From Methanobacterium sp. UBA279 (GTDB lineage Archaea > Methanobacteriota > Methanobacteria > Methanobacteriales > Methanobacteriaceae): DNA of 64,000 nucleotides. The notes under the pieces are model-generated. The model saw only the letters and a list, made by a program, of their open reading frames with translations, had not been told where the DNA came from and did no database searches. Numbering within the stretch: position 1 is the stretch's first letter; each line of letters opens with the position of its first letter. Location: NCBI GenBank assembly GCA_002502855.1, contig DAQK01000046.1, positions 1-64,000 of the forward strand. Reading direction: 5' to 3'. This document shows, piece by piece, positions 53,400-60,955 of the stretch. Both the position numbers and the translations under genes were made by a program.

Positions 53400-54315
53400 A
53401 CTGACCAAGGTCTTCGGTAATGTTGTCGCCGTAGACCACATCTCATTTGAAGTCGACGAAGGGGAAATCTTCGGCCTCGTTGGTTTAAATGGGGCCGGAA
53501 AGACAACCACGGTATTGATGCTGACAACACTGCTTAATCCTGATTCCGGCACCGCTACTGTATTTGGACATAACATCTTAAAGGAAAAGGACAGCGTTAG
53601 AAGATCGGTCGGAGTGGTTTTTGAGGAGCAAGCTGTTGATATTTATCTAACCGGTAAGCAAAATCTTGATTTCTACGCAAGGATGTACAACTTACCGAAG
53701 AAGGTAAGGGAGGAAAGAATAGCTGATGTTTTGAATACGGTAGGGTTGGCAGAGCATGCCAATGTGAAAGTCAATGATTACTCCGGTGGTATGCTGCGGC
53801 GGCTCGAGATAGCCAGGGGAATGCTGACCCAGCCTAAGGTTCTATTTTTAGACGAGCCAACAATAGGGGTAGATGTTCAGACAAGAAGGTATCTGTGGGA
53901 CTATCTCAGGAGGGTGAACAAAGAATCGGGCATGACCATTTTTCTGGCAACATCTTATTTAGAGGAAGCTGATTACCTCTGTGACAGGGTAGCAATCATC
54001 GATGAAGGAAAATTGATTGTAACAGGTAGGCCTAAGGAATTAAAAGCCTCTATAGGCAAAAATTTAATCTCACTCAAACTAACAACTGGACTAAGAGCCG
54101 ATTTTATAAAGCTACTTCAGGGGCTCGAGTATGTCGAGAGGATTGAGGAGCGCGATGATTTACTGGAGTTCAGCCTGAAAAACGGCAGCATAGGAATACC
54201 GGAGATAGTAAGGCTTGCCCGAGGCAACGGATTTACCATCTCCTCCATCAGCTCGCATAAACCGAGTCTTAATGATGTTTTGCTACATTATACCGGAAAG
54301 AAAATTGAAGAGTGA
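53377..54315 (+). CDS. ABC exporter ATPase A, degenerate Q- and H-loops
   Basis: 312 aa. Walker A GLNGAGKTTT, Walker B LFLDEPTIGVD and an intact signature YSGGM (Ser136) are present. The Q-loop Gln is replaced in VVFEEQ, and the H-loop is LATSYLEEAD with Ser193 where His is expected. The C-terminal 90 residues form an accessory domain ending KPSLNDVLLHYTGK. Together with ATPase B (next gene), whose signature is degenerate but H-loop intact, it fits an asymmetric heterodimer. Overlaps marR at the 5' end and ATPase B's possible GTG start at the 3' end. Confidence 0.9.
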   Translation: MKAIGADELTKVFGNVVAVDHISFEVDEGEIFGLVGLNGAGKTTTVLMLTTLLNPDSGTATVFGHNILKEKDSVRRSVGVVFEEQAVDIYLTGKQNLDFYARMYNLPKKVREERIADVLNTVGLAEHANVKVNDYSGGMLRRLEIARGMLTQPKVLFLDEPTIGVDVQTRRYLWDYLRRVNKESGMTIFLATSYLEEADYLCDRVAIIDEGKLIVTGRPKELKASIGKNLISLKLTTGLRADFIKLLQGLEYVERIEERDDLLEFSLKNGSIGIPEIVRLARGNGFTISSISSHKPSLNDVLLHYTGKKIEE

Positions 54316-54320
54316 TAAAC

Positions 54321-55316
54321 ATGGAAGACATTATAGAGGTTAATGAACTCACCAAGGCGTTTGGTGACCTCGTGGCCGTGAACCACATCAGCTTTACAGT
54401 CAAAAGGGGGGAGATCTTTGGATTTCTGGGACCTAACGGTGCCGGAAAATCAACTACTATAAAAATGTTGACCACCCTTCTACGCCCAACCTCTGGCTCT
54501 GCCAAAATCTGCGGCTACGATGTGGTAAAAGAACGAGACAAGGTCAGAAGTTGCATGGGGATAGTCTTCCAGGACAGGTCTGTTGACCGCTACTTAACGG
54601 GTAGGCAGAACCTGGATTTTCATGCCAGGATGTACTCCCTGAGCAAAGAGGAGAGAGAAAGAAAGATTGAAGAGGTTCTCAACCTGCTCGAGCTAAAGGG
54701 GAAGGAGAACGTTCCCCTTAGCAATCTTCCTGATGGACTCAAACGTAGATTCGAGGTAGCAAGGGGCTTTATGACATACCCTGAAGTGGTATTCCTTGAT
54801 GAGCCCACAATAGGCTTTGATATAAAGGCAAGGATGGATTTGTGGGACCAGATCAAAAGAGCAAAGGAGAAGGAGGGTACCACAGTAATACTTACCACCC
54901 ATTTCATAGAGGAGGCTGATTACCTCTGCGACAGGGTAGCAATCATCGATCAGGCAAAGATAGTTGCCCTAGATACCATCGATAAGCTCAAGGAAGCGAT
55001 GGGAACTGATGTGATTTCGCTTGAGATTGCCAACCACGATAATACTGCCTTTATAGAACGGATAAAGAAACTCGAGTGGGTAAGGAGTGTCGAGGAATAT
55101 GGCGGTTCACTAATGCTCTCTGTAAAAGGCCATGACAGCAGGGTGCCTGAACTTATAGATTTCGCCGATCAAAATGGATTCCAGGTTCTCGGCATCGATG
55201 AACATAAGCCCAGCTTGGAGGATGTCTTCGTACACTTTACTGGCAAGACAATAAGAGAGGCCGAGGGAAGTGGGGGAAGTAATAGGGCAATAAGAGCAAG
55301 AAGAAGGAGGAGATAA
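54321..55316 (+). CDS. ABC exporter ATPase B, degenerate signature motif
   Basis: 331 aa from the ATG at 54321 (a GTG at 54312 is in frame). Walker A GPNGAGKSTT, Q-loop IVFQD, Walker B VFLDEPTIGFD and H-loop TTHFIEEADYLCD (His194) are intact. The ABC signature is replaced by NLPDGLKRRFEVARG (LPDGL at 136-140). The C-terminus is a basic tail (RAIRARRRRR). Half of the complementary pair with ATPase A. The last base is shared with the permease start. Confidence 0.9.
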   Translation: MEDIIEVNELTKAFGDLVAVNHISFTVKRGEIFGFLGPNGAGKSTTIKMLTTLLRPTSGSAKICGYDVVKERDKVRSCMGIVFQDRSVDRYLTGRQNLDFHARMYSLSKEERERKIEEVLNLLELKGKENVPLSNLPDGLKRRFEVARGFMTYPEVVFLDEPTIGFDIKARMDLWDQIKRAKEKEGTTVILTTHFIEEADYLCDRVAIIDQAKIVALDTIDKLKEAMGTDVISLEIANHDNTAFIERIKKLEWVRSVEEYGGSLMLSVKGHDSRVPELIDFADQNGFQVLGIDEHKPSLEDVFVHFTGKTIREAEGSGGSNRAIRARRRRR

Positions 55317-56167
55317 TGATGGTGATAGAAACGACAGAAAAAGCAAGAGAAAAAAAACCACTGATAGAGTGGATACCGATTTCCAGTATGTGGCTCAGGG
55401 AGATAATCCGCTTTCTCAATATGAAAACTCGGGTTATCAGCTCCTTCGCCGAACCATTTTTATTTCTTACCCTTCTGGCCATTCCTTTCAGCCGTCTCAT
55501 GCCCCCGGGAAGTGAAGGGATGATGTCGCAGATGTTTGGCAGTTTAAGCTTCTTCGCCTTCCTCGCTCCAGGCATCGTCGGCATAGGTTTGGTTAGCAGG
55601 GGTATAATGGGAGGAGTAACCGTAATATGGGATAAGGAGTTCGGATTCCTTAAAGAGGTGATGGTGGCACCGGTTCGACGGGTTTCCCTGATGATAGGCC
55701 GGAGCCTCGGCGGGATGACCATTGCTATAGTCCAAGCGCTGGTAACAATCGGGGTAGCCTCCCTCTTTGGCATTTGGTATGGCTTCCAAGTTCATAGTGC
55801 CGCCGGCCTTGGGCTGGCACTCGTGTTCATAATCCTCACCTTTGCTACTTTCATCGGGTTCGGCATAACCCTGGGCGCGCTGTTTGAGGAGACGGAAGGA
55901 TTTATGTCAATCGTTACGCTGCTACAACTGCCGATGTTCTTCCTCTCTGGCGCCTTTGTGCCCATAGGCCTGTTAAATGGCGTTCCTGTCCTCTATCAAT
56001 TACAGTTTATCAACCCCCTCACTTATGGGATCGACGGGATAAGGGCTTCCCTGACCGGAGCATCCCCCTTCTTTCCGCTATGGGTTGACCTTGTAGTTCT
56101 CCTCGCCTTCACTCTAATCTTCTTAATTTTGGGCGCCCGTGCCTTCAACAGGATGCAAGTGAGCTAA
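55316..56167 (+). CDS. ABC-2 type permease
   Basis: 283 aa with six hydrophobic helices. SRGIMGGVTVIWDKEFGFLKEVMVAPVRRVSLMIGRSLGG and LPMFFLSGAFVPIGLLNGVPVLYQLQFINPLTYGIDGIRASL are diagnostic of the ABC-2 (DrrB-like) exporters. AGGAGG precedes the start. It works with ATPases A and B. One permease with two ATPases is unusual: the permease would dimerise above the ATPase heterodimer. Confidence 0.9.
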   Translation: MMVIETTEKAREKKPLIEWIPISSMWLREIIRFLNMKTRVISSFAEPFLFLTLLAIPFSRLMPPGSEGMMSQMFGSLSFFAFLAPGIVGIGLVSRGIMGGVTVIWDKEFGFLKEVMVAPVRRVSLMIGRSLGGMTIAIVQALVTIGVASLFGIWYGFQVHSAAGLGLALVFIILTFATFIGFGITLGALFEETEGFMSIVTLLQLPMFFLSGAFVPIGLLNGVPVLYQLQFINPLTYGIDGIRASLTGASPFFPLWVDLVVLLAFTLIFLILGARAFNRMQVS

Positions 56168-56196
56168 GCGGCATCCTGACAAGATGGGGTGTTACA

Positions 56197-56874
56197 ATGA
56201 GGATAGTGCCAGGAATTTGGAAGGTAGATAACATTAGGGGGGCTAACAGCTACCTTGTCGTAAGCAAAGATACTGTGCTGGTCGTTGATACCGGGATGCC
56301 GGGTAGTGCTAGGAAAATCATCGATTTCCTCGCGGGGCTGGGTCGGAAGCCTAACGAGGTAGAATGTATAGTTCTGACTCACGCCGATATCGACCACAGC
56401 GGAAGCACTGCTGAGCTAAGGGAGATGACAGGAGCCAGAGTCGCCATACATATCGGGGATGCCCCAGCCCTCTCCGGGGAAAGGAGACTCAAAGAGGTGA
56501 AAGGGGCTTTGTCCCCCGTCTTCACGCTGATGAGTAAAATCATGAAATTTCGCCCGGTTAAGCCGGATCTGCTTCTGAAAGAAGGCGATGAGATAGGTGG
56601 CTTCAGGGTAGTACATACTCCGGGGCACACTGTGGGGCATATCTGCCTTTACCAGCCAGGGGATCTCCTATTTGCCGGCGATGCACTCAGAAGCGATAAG
56701 AAGGGTAACCCAATAGAAATGTCCAAACAAATGACACTTGATATAGAAGGGGCGTGGAAATCAGTAAGGAGGATAGCCGGGCTGGAGTTCGATATCTTTT
56801 TACCAGGTCATGGTGCTCCCGTAATACACGACGCTTCCAGAAAGGTAAGGGAGTTGCTGGGGAATGTCAGTTGA
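56197..56874 (+). CDS. Metallo-beta-lactamase-fold hydrolase
   Basis: 225 aa. Metal-binding motif HADIDHSG (HxDxDH) near residue 69, further ligands in TPGHTVGH, AGDAL and LPGHG, the class B/glyoxalase II-like arrangement for two zinc ions. No signal peptide. Part of the transferred block; may inactivate or process a toxic thioester or lactone-type compound, but nothing in the sequence names the substrate. It overlaps the next gene by 11 bases. Confidence 0.9.
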   Translation: MRIVPGIWKVDNIRGANSYLVVSKDTVLVVDTGMPGSARKIIDFLAGLGRKPNEVECIVLTHADIDHSGSTAELREMTGARVAIHIGDAPALSGERRLKEVKGALSPVFTLMSKIMKFRPVKPDLLLKEGDEIGGFRVVHTPGHTVGHICLYQPGDLLFAGDALRSDKKGNPIEMSKQMTLDIEGAWKSVRRIAGLEFDIFLPGHGAPVIHDASRKVRELLGNVS

Positions 56875-57655
56875 ATTCACTGCCAGCTGGATTTTGCCAC
56901 TGCTTCTGCTTGGCTTTGCCGTTGGCCTCATGGTGGCCATGTTTGGTGGCGGTGGCGGTTTTTTCTATGTGCCAGCGCTGACCCTTTTATTCCATGTGCC
57001 AACCCAGTTTGCCGTAGCCACATCTCTGGCTTCAATAATCCCCACGACCATCTCCGGCTCGGTCAGCCACTACCGGCGGGGTAACCTAAATATACCCGTG
57101 GGAATAGCTTTTGGGACTGGTGGCATAATCGGTGCTTTGATTGGTGCCTACGTGTCAACACTGATTTCTGCCGCTTTCCTGGAGAAGCTCTTTGGTGTTT
57201 TTATGATTATCCTGACCATTCCGATGCTATTTAGTACCCGGAGAAGAGGAAGGTCCGACGCTAATACCGAAGAGGCTTCACCTTCCCTTACCTGGGCAAG
57301 CAAAGCAATGAGTGCTGTTTTTGGCATTCTCTCCGGCGCCATGGCCGGGCTCTTCGGGGTGAGTGGGACACCGCCAGTTATCGCCGGATTGTACATTATG
57401 GGGCTGCCAGCAACAATGGTAGTGGGCACATCCGTATTTGTGCTCCTTTTTAACGCCATTTCTGGTCTGTTTGGGCACCTTGCACTGGGGCAGATTAATT
57501 TGATGCTAACCCTGTTCCTGGCCCTGGGGGCGGCGGCAGGAGCATTTTTGGGTCCCAGGTTTCTGGGCAGAATAAAAACCCCCACCCTGGAGAAGGTTTA
57601 CGGACCACTTTTCATGGTGATGGTCATCACTTTGGGGGTGGTCATGATTTTGTAA
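56864..57655 (+). CDS. TauE/SafE family sulfite/sulfonate exporter-like permease
   Basis: 263 aa with about eight helices. The N-terminal LLGFAVGLMVAMFGGGGGFFYVPALTLLFHVPTQFAVATSLASIIPTTISGSVSHYRRGNLN is the hallmark of TauE/SafE, repeated in the second half as GAMAGLFGVSGTPPVIAGLYIMGLP. Such proteins export sulfite or organosulfur anions. The last gene of the transferred operon. Confidence 0.9.
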   Translation: MSVEFTASWILPLLLLGFAVGLMVAMFGGGGGFFYVPALTLLFHVPTQFAVATSLASIIPTTISGSVSHYRRGNLNIPVGIAFGTGGIIGALIGAYVSTLISAAFLEKLFGVFMIILTIPMLFSTRRRGRSDANTEEASPSLTWASKAMSAVFGILSGAMAGLFGVSGTPPVIAGLYIMGLPATMVVGTSVFVLLFNAISGLFGHLALGQINLMLTLFLALGAAAGAFLGPRFLGRIKTPTLEKVYGPLFMVMVITLGVVMIL

Positions 57656-58178
57656 CTATTCAGGCAGTCACAGAGCAAAGGCACAAAGAAACATGAATCC
57701 GAATCCAAACCCCCCTATGGTAACGTCATTCCGGCGAAAGCCGGCCCGACTTCCTACAAAAAAGGGGATTTGGGGCAAGCTCCAGATACGGAAATTGCCA
57801 AAACCTCGATGCAGTGCCTAGTCAGAAATGAGAGGTTGCCAAACACGCACTCTTGTGCTATGCTATACCCAATTTATATAGTTTTGATTTTTGTGTATTT
57901 TTGTAAATAATATTTTTTTATCCGTGTTAAACTGATTATTTTGTTAAATAGAAACATAAAAGTTTTTATAATAAGTGGAACAAAGTATTAATCATGCGAA
58001 TAGAAAAAATACTTGTTCCACTTGATGATTTGTTTGATCAGGGTTATAAACTTTCCTATTTTTTGTGAAGGTTTATCGAAATATGAAGAAAATCATTTAA
58101 AATCCCATAAAATTTTTATATTAGTTTCTTATAGAATAGAACTGAGAGGTATAAACTACTGATAGGGGGGATTGTATT
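57656..58178. other. Right edge of the transferred block and gap
   Basis: Bases up to about 57865 are GC-richer and gene-free, with a CCGGC-GAAA-GCCGG hairpin at 57731-57744 in a GTCATTCCGGCGAAAGCCGG context, a repeat type common in bacterial chromosomes. From about 57865 the DNA is AT-rich like the host. A 51-base inverted repeat (57973-58023) and a 24-codon ORF (57994-58068, MRIEKILVPLDDLFD...) that resembles the start of a universal-stress-like protein follow. Confidence 0.55.
57973..58023. repeat. Long imperfect inverted repeat
   Basis: AAGTGGAACAAAGTATT (57973-57989) pairs with AATACTTGTTCCACTT (58008-58023), one bulged base, with an 18-base loop. A strong stem for AT-rich DNA and close to the transferred-block edge. 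Confidence 0.7.
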
Positions 58179-58769
58179 TTGAGAGATATTGTATTAGGCG
58201 GATTAACAGTAATTATTTTTGTAATCTCCTTTGTTGGTGGGTTTTTTGGTTATCATCAATATCAGTCTTACACCTATGATGACTTGTTAAAAAAGTCGGA
58301 TAGTAATTGGGTGCAGGCGAAAGATAATCTTAGTCAGGTGAACATCACCAAAAATTCCTATGACACTAACATCAAATATATAAAAAACGCTATAAATTTG
58401 ACGGATGAAGCTATTAACCAGACCCAGCAGATGGTTAATAATGCACCAGACAATGAAACCTATGCATATGCTCAAATAAGATTGACCCAATATCAAAATG
58501 CTAGGAGTATGGAAGAATATCTTTTGAAATTAATTGAAGACATTAAAACCAATGGAATATTTGTAGCTATTGCCTTTTTCCAAGACAACACCGAGGATAT
58601 TAACAATATCGGCCTAAACATCGCCGCTGAGCAAAACCAGCTCATACAAGTTGTGAACTCCAATCCTTCACTAAATCAGCGGCTGGTGAATGTTTTAGGG
58701 CAAGATCGGGTTAATGGAATCTTAAAAGATGTACCGGAACAGGGAAATGGTACAGGAGCAATTAACTAA
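58179..58769 (+). CDS. Membrane-anchored extracellular protein, unknown
   Basis: 196 aa. One N-terminal hydrophobic helix (VLGGLTVIIFVISFVGGFFGY, residues 5-25) followed by a polar, helical domain rich in Asn and Gln (NLSQVNITKN, KNAINLTDEAINQTQQMVNN) with several N-glycosylation-type sites. No known family recognised. TTG start after GGGGGGATTGTA. The next gene has the same leader. Confidence 0.7.
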   Translation: MRDIVLGGLTVIIFVISFVGGFFGYHQYQSYTYDDLLKKSDSNWVQAKDNLSQVNITKNSYDTNIKYIKNAINLTDEAINQTQQMVNNAPDNETYAYAQIRLTQYQNARSMEEYLLKLIEDIKTNGIFVAIAFFQDNTEDINNIGLNIAAEQNQLIQVVNSNPSLNQRLVNVLGQDRVNGILKDVPEQGNGTGAIN

Positions 58770-58787
58770 AAGGGGGGATTGTAGTTT

Positions 58788-59165
58788 TTGAATTCTAAAA
58801 CTGAAATAATTTTCCTGATTATACTGGCGGTTATTGGAATAGTTGAAGGGGCCACTTTTAGTTTCATATCCAGTGACTATAGTTATACTGTTTTGAATCA
58901 CACAGATTCATCTGCAAATACAAATGATACCCCGAGTAATGAAGCAAGTTCTGATACCACTGATAACCAATTCATCAGCGAAAGTCGAGCTATAAGTATA
59001 GCTAAGGCAGCCATGCCCGGAAGTCCGCAGTATTTTGTAACTGGATATCCTTCATCGGATTCTCCTTACTACGTGGTTGCTGGTCATGACCCTAATTATT
59101 ACGGTCCCGACGCTTATATTAGGATTGACGCCAGAACTGGTGAGGTAGTAGAGAAAGTTATATAA
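58788..59165 (+). CDS. Membrane-anchored PepSY-like domain protein
   Basis: 125 aa. N-terminal membrane helix (residues 6-28), a Ser/Thr/Asn linker, and a C-terminal region (FISESRAISIAKAAMPG...YIRIDARTGEVVEKV) that resembles the PepSY fold, which often inhibits or regulates extracellular peptidases. TTG start with a GGGGGGATTGTAGT leader. Probably an operon with 58179-58769; together with nearby wall proteins, a surface role is plausible. Confidence 0.7.
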   Translation: MNSKTEIIFLIILAVIGIVEGATFSFISSDYSYTVLNHTDSSANTNDTPSNEASSDTTDNQFISESRAISIAKAAMPGSPQYFVTGYPSSDSPYYVVAGHDPNYYGPDAYIRIDARTGEVVEKVI

Positions 59166-59182
59166 TGTTTTAATTAAATTAC

Positions 59183-59320
59183 TCATTTTTTTACCGATTT
59201 AAACCTATGCCGTTTCACCCTCACCCATTTAAACTCCTTCTCCGCATACCTCACGATTTCCATCTTGTACTGGTAATAGGTGCAATGCACCTATACAAAA
59301 AACTAAATACCTAAAAATTA
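59183..59320 (-). repeat. Duplicated element, copy 1, with conserved 35-codon ORF
   Basis: About 135 bases nearly identical to 60571-60713. The minus strand holds an open frame, GTG at 59290 to TGA at 59183, that begins VHCTYYQYKMEIVRYAEKEF and is rich in Lys/Arg. An ATAGGTGCATTGCACCTAT palindrome covers its start, able to hide the GGTG ribosome site. Copies differ in the ORF by one synonymous base before the C-terminus. No family recognised. Confidence 0.75.
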
Positions 59321-59349
59321 CATATGGGTTATGACAAGTAAGATGGTTC

Positions 59350-59466
59350 ATGCTCTTCTCTAAATTCACACTAGATAATGGGGGAAGTTACTACTTAGAT
59401 GGAGTATTATACCCTGAACTAAGGAATGAAAAACCGGTGGAGGATAAAAATTGGAACATAAAATAA
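59350..59466 (+). CDS. Small ORF, possibly a gene fragment
   Basis: 38 codons from the ATG at 59350 to the TAA at 59464-59466, reading MLFSKFTLDNGGSYYLDGVL and ending in PVEDKNWNIK. It lacks a clear ribosome binding site. It has the look of the C-terminal tail of a larger (perhaps viral) protein. Weakly supported. Confidence 0.25.
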   Translation: MLFSKFTLDNGGSYYLDGVLYPELRNEKPVEDKNWNIK

Positions 59467-59499
59467 AAGAATAAAAAAAGGGGAGGTGAAAAAAAGAAG

Positions 59500-60372
59500 A
59501 TGATACGCAAAACCACTATACTATTATTAATTGTCCTGATACTCTCAACAACTACTGTATCAGCAACACAAAGACCAGTATACGTAATATCAGACGGAAT
59601 AACCAACAACCAAGTAGACAATGCACGTATCAACCAAGTAGTGAAAGCACTGAAAGATGCAGGAGTCAAAACAGTGTATAACGGTTACCCTGGTAGGAAC
59701 GGAGTTAAAGTAAATAGTTACACTATCTTATCGAAAACTCCAAAGAATGCGGTGATTGTCCAGTTAATGGGAGGATTGTGTGGAGCAACCATATACTCCA
59801 TGACAATGGAAAACTATTACAAAAACCTGAAAGGAACACGTATTGTGTACCCAATATGGGTGTATCCATCCGTAAAAGTGGATATAAACACTATTAAATG
59901 GCTCGGCCGTTCAGGTGATGATGGTGGGCACGGGTCTTTCAGTGGGATATCCTATCCAGCACAAAAATTAAAAAACGCCGGCTATGAGTATACCTATTGG
60001 AAAACACAATCTGATTTCAACAAAGCCATACAAGAAATCGCTAACAAAGCAGGAGTAACAAAAAAACCAGCGACTAAACCCACTACACCTGCTAAAAACA
60101 GTGGAACAATAACATTACATGGACAAAAAGTCAGTGAAACAATACCCTACACATTAAAATACGGGTTAAAAAATGGTAAATACTTATACAATAATGATAA
60201 GTATGTTATCGTCACCCAGAAGCAGTTAGCAAAGAAAGTAGGGTATGATGGATACTGTAAAGGTAATTACGGGACTAAAACAGAGTTGTATGTGAAGAAA
60301 TTCCAGAAAAAAGAAAAACTACCAACAACAGGACAAGTAAACCAAGCCACATGGAACAAATTAATAAAATAA
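59500..60372 (+). CDS. Secreted protein with C-terminal peptidoglycan-binding-type domain
   Basis: 290 aa. Signal peptide (residues 1-22), then an unrecognised domain of about 170 residues (VYVISDGITNNQVDNARINQVVKALKDAGVKTVYNGYPGRNGVKV...GRSGDDGGHGS). A Thr/Pro/Lys linker (residues 188-205) leads to a C-terminal domain ending GYCKGNYGTKTELYVKKFQKKEKLPTTGQVNQATWNKLI, the PG_binding_1 fold, which binds cell-wall polymer. GGAGGTGA is a strong ribosome site. It is bracketed by the duplicated 135-bp elements, which suggests a mobile or duplicated cassette. Possibly a pseudomurein-associated wall protein. Confidence 0.78.
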   Translation: MIRKTTILLLIVLILSTTTVSATQRPVYVISDGITNNQVDNARINQVVKALKDAGVKTVYNGYPGRNGVKVNSYTILSKTPKNAVIVQLMGGLCGATIYSMTMENYYKNLKGTRIVYPIWVYPSVKVDINTIKWLGRSGDDGGHGSFSGISYPAQKLKNAGYEYTYWKTQSDFNKAIQEIANKAGVTKKPATKPTTPAKNSGTITLHGQKVSETIPYTLKYGLKNGKYLYNNDKYVIVTQKQLAKKVGYDGYCKGNYGTKTELYVKKFQKKEKLPTTGQVNQATWNKLIK

Positions 60373-60379
60373 ATGAAAA

Positions 60380-60433
60380 AATTACCATAACACACACCTG
60401 CCTTCCTATAAAAAGGGAGGGGTTATGGTAATT
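60380..60433 (+). terminator. Compound hairpin after the wall protein gene
   Basis: AATTACCATAAC at 60380-60391 pairs with GTTATGGTAATT at 60422-60433; between them CCTTCCTAT and AGGGAGG can form an inner stem. Likely terminator or stable RNA 3' end. Confidence 0.6.
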
Positions 60434-60570
60434 ACATTTTTCAAAGAGAAAGAATAAAAAAAGGGAAGTGTAACTTATCCTAGACTTAATATCCGTATTC
60501 ATCCTCGGATTCACAACAGATGTTGCTGTTTGTAATCTACGGTATTTACCTGGCGAACAAACAAAAAAAA

Positions 60571-60713
60571 TCATATATCATTTTTTACCGATTTAAACCT
60601 ATGCCGTTTCACCCTCACCCATTTAAACTCCTTCTCCGCATACCTCACAATTTCCATCTTGTACTGGTAATAGGTGCAATGCACCTATACAAAAACTTAA
60701 TACCTAAGAATTA
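60571..60713 (-). repeat. Duplicated element, copy 2, with conserved ORF
   Basis: Second copy of 59183-59320. The minus-strand ORF runs from GTG at 60684 to TGA at 60571 with the same residues as copy 1 up to SVK, then NDI and stop in place of K and stop. The two copies lie about 1.39 kb apart in direct orientation and flank the wall protein gene. Confidence 0.75.
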
Positions 60714-60955
60714 ATATTAATTATATATAAAAAAAGTATTACTCAAAGATGAAGTTTATTATAGTATTGCATCTATACCCTAAGGTGAGATAGATTTTTG
60801 GAGTAAAAAGTAAGAAAAGTAAGCATATTTAGTATTATACACTTGCATTATATAATCATGAAATTAAATAAGAATTCAACAGATAAAATAAATTTAGAAT
60901 TGATTATAACCACTTTTCAAGGAAATTTATAATCACACTAAACTAGGTGTTTTTT

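Noticed and set aside
60520..60714. 64-codon plus-strand ORF starting MLLFVIYGIYLANKQ
   Set aside because: Most of it reads the duplicated element antisense to the conserved small ORF, and it has no ribosome binding site.
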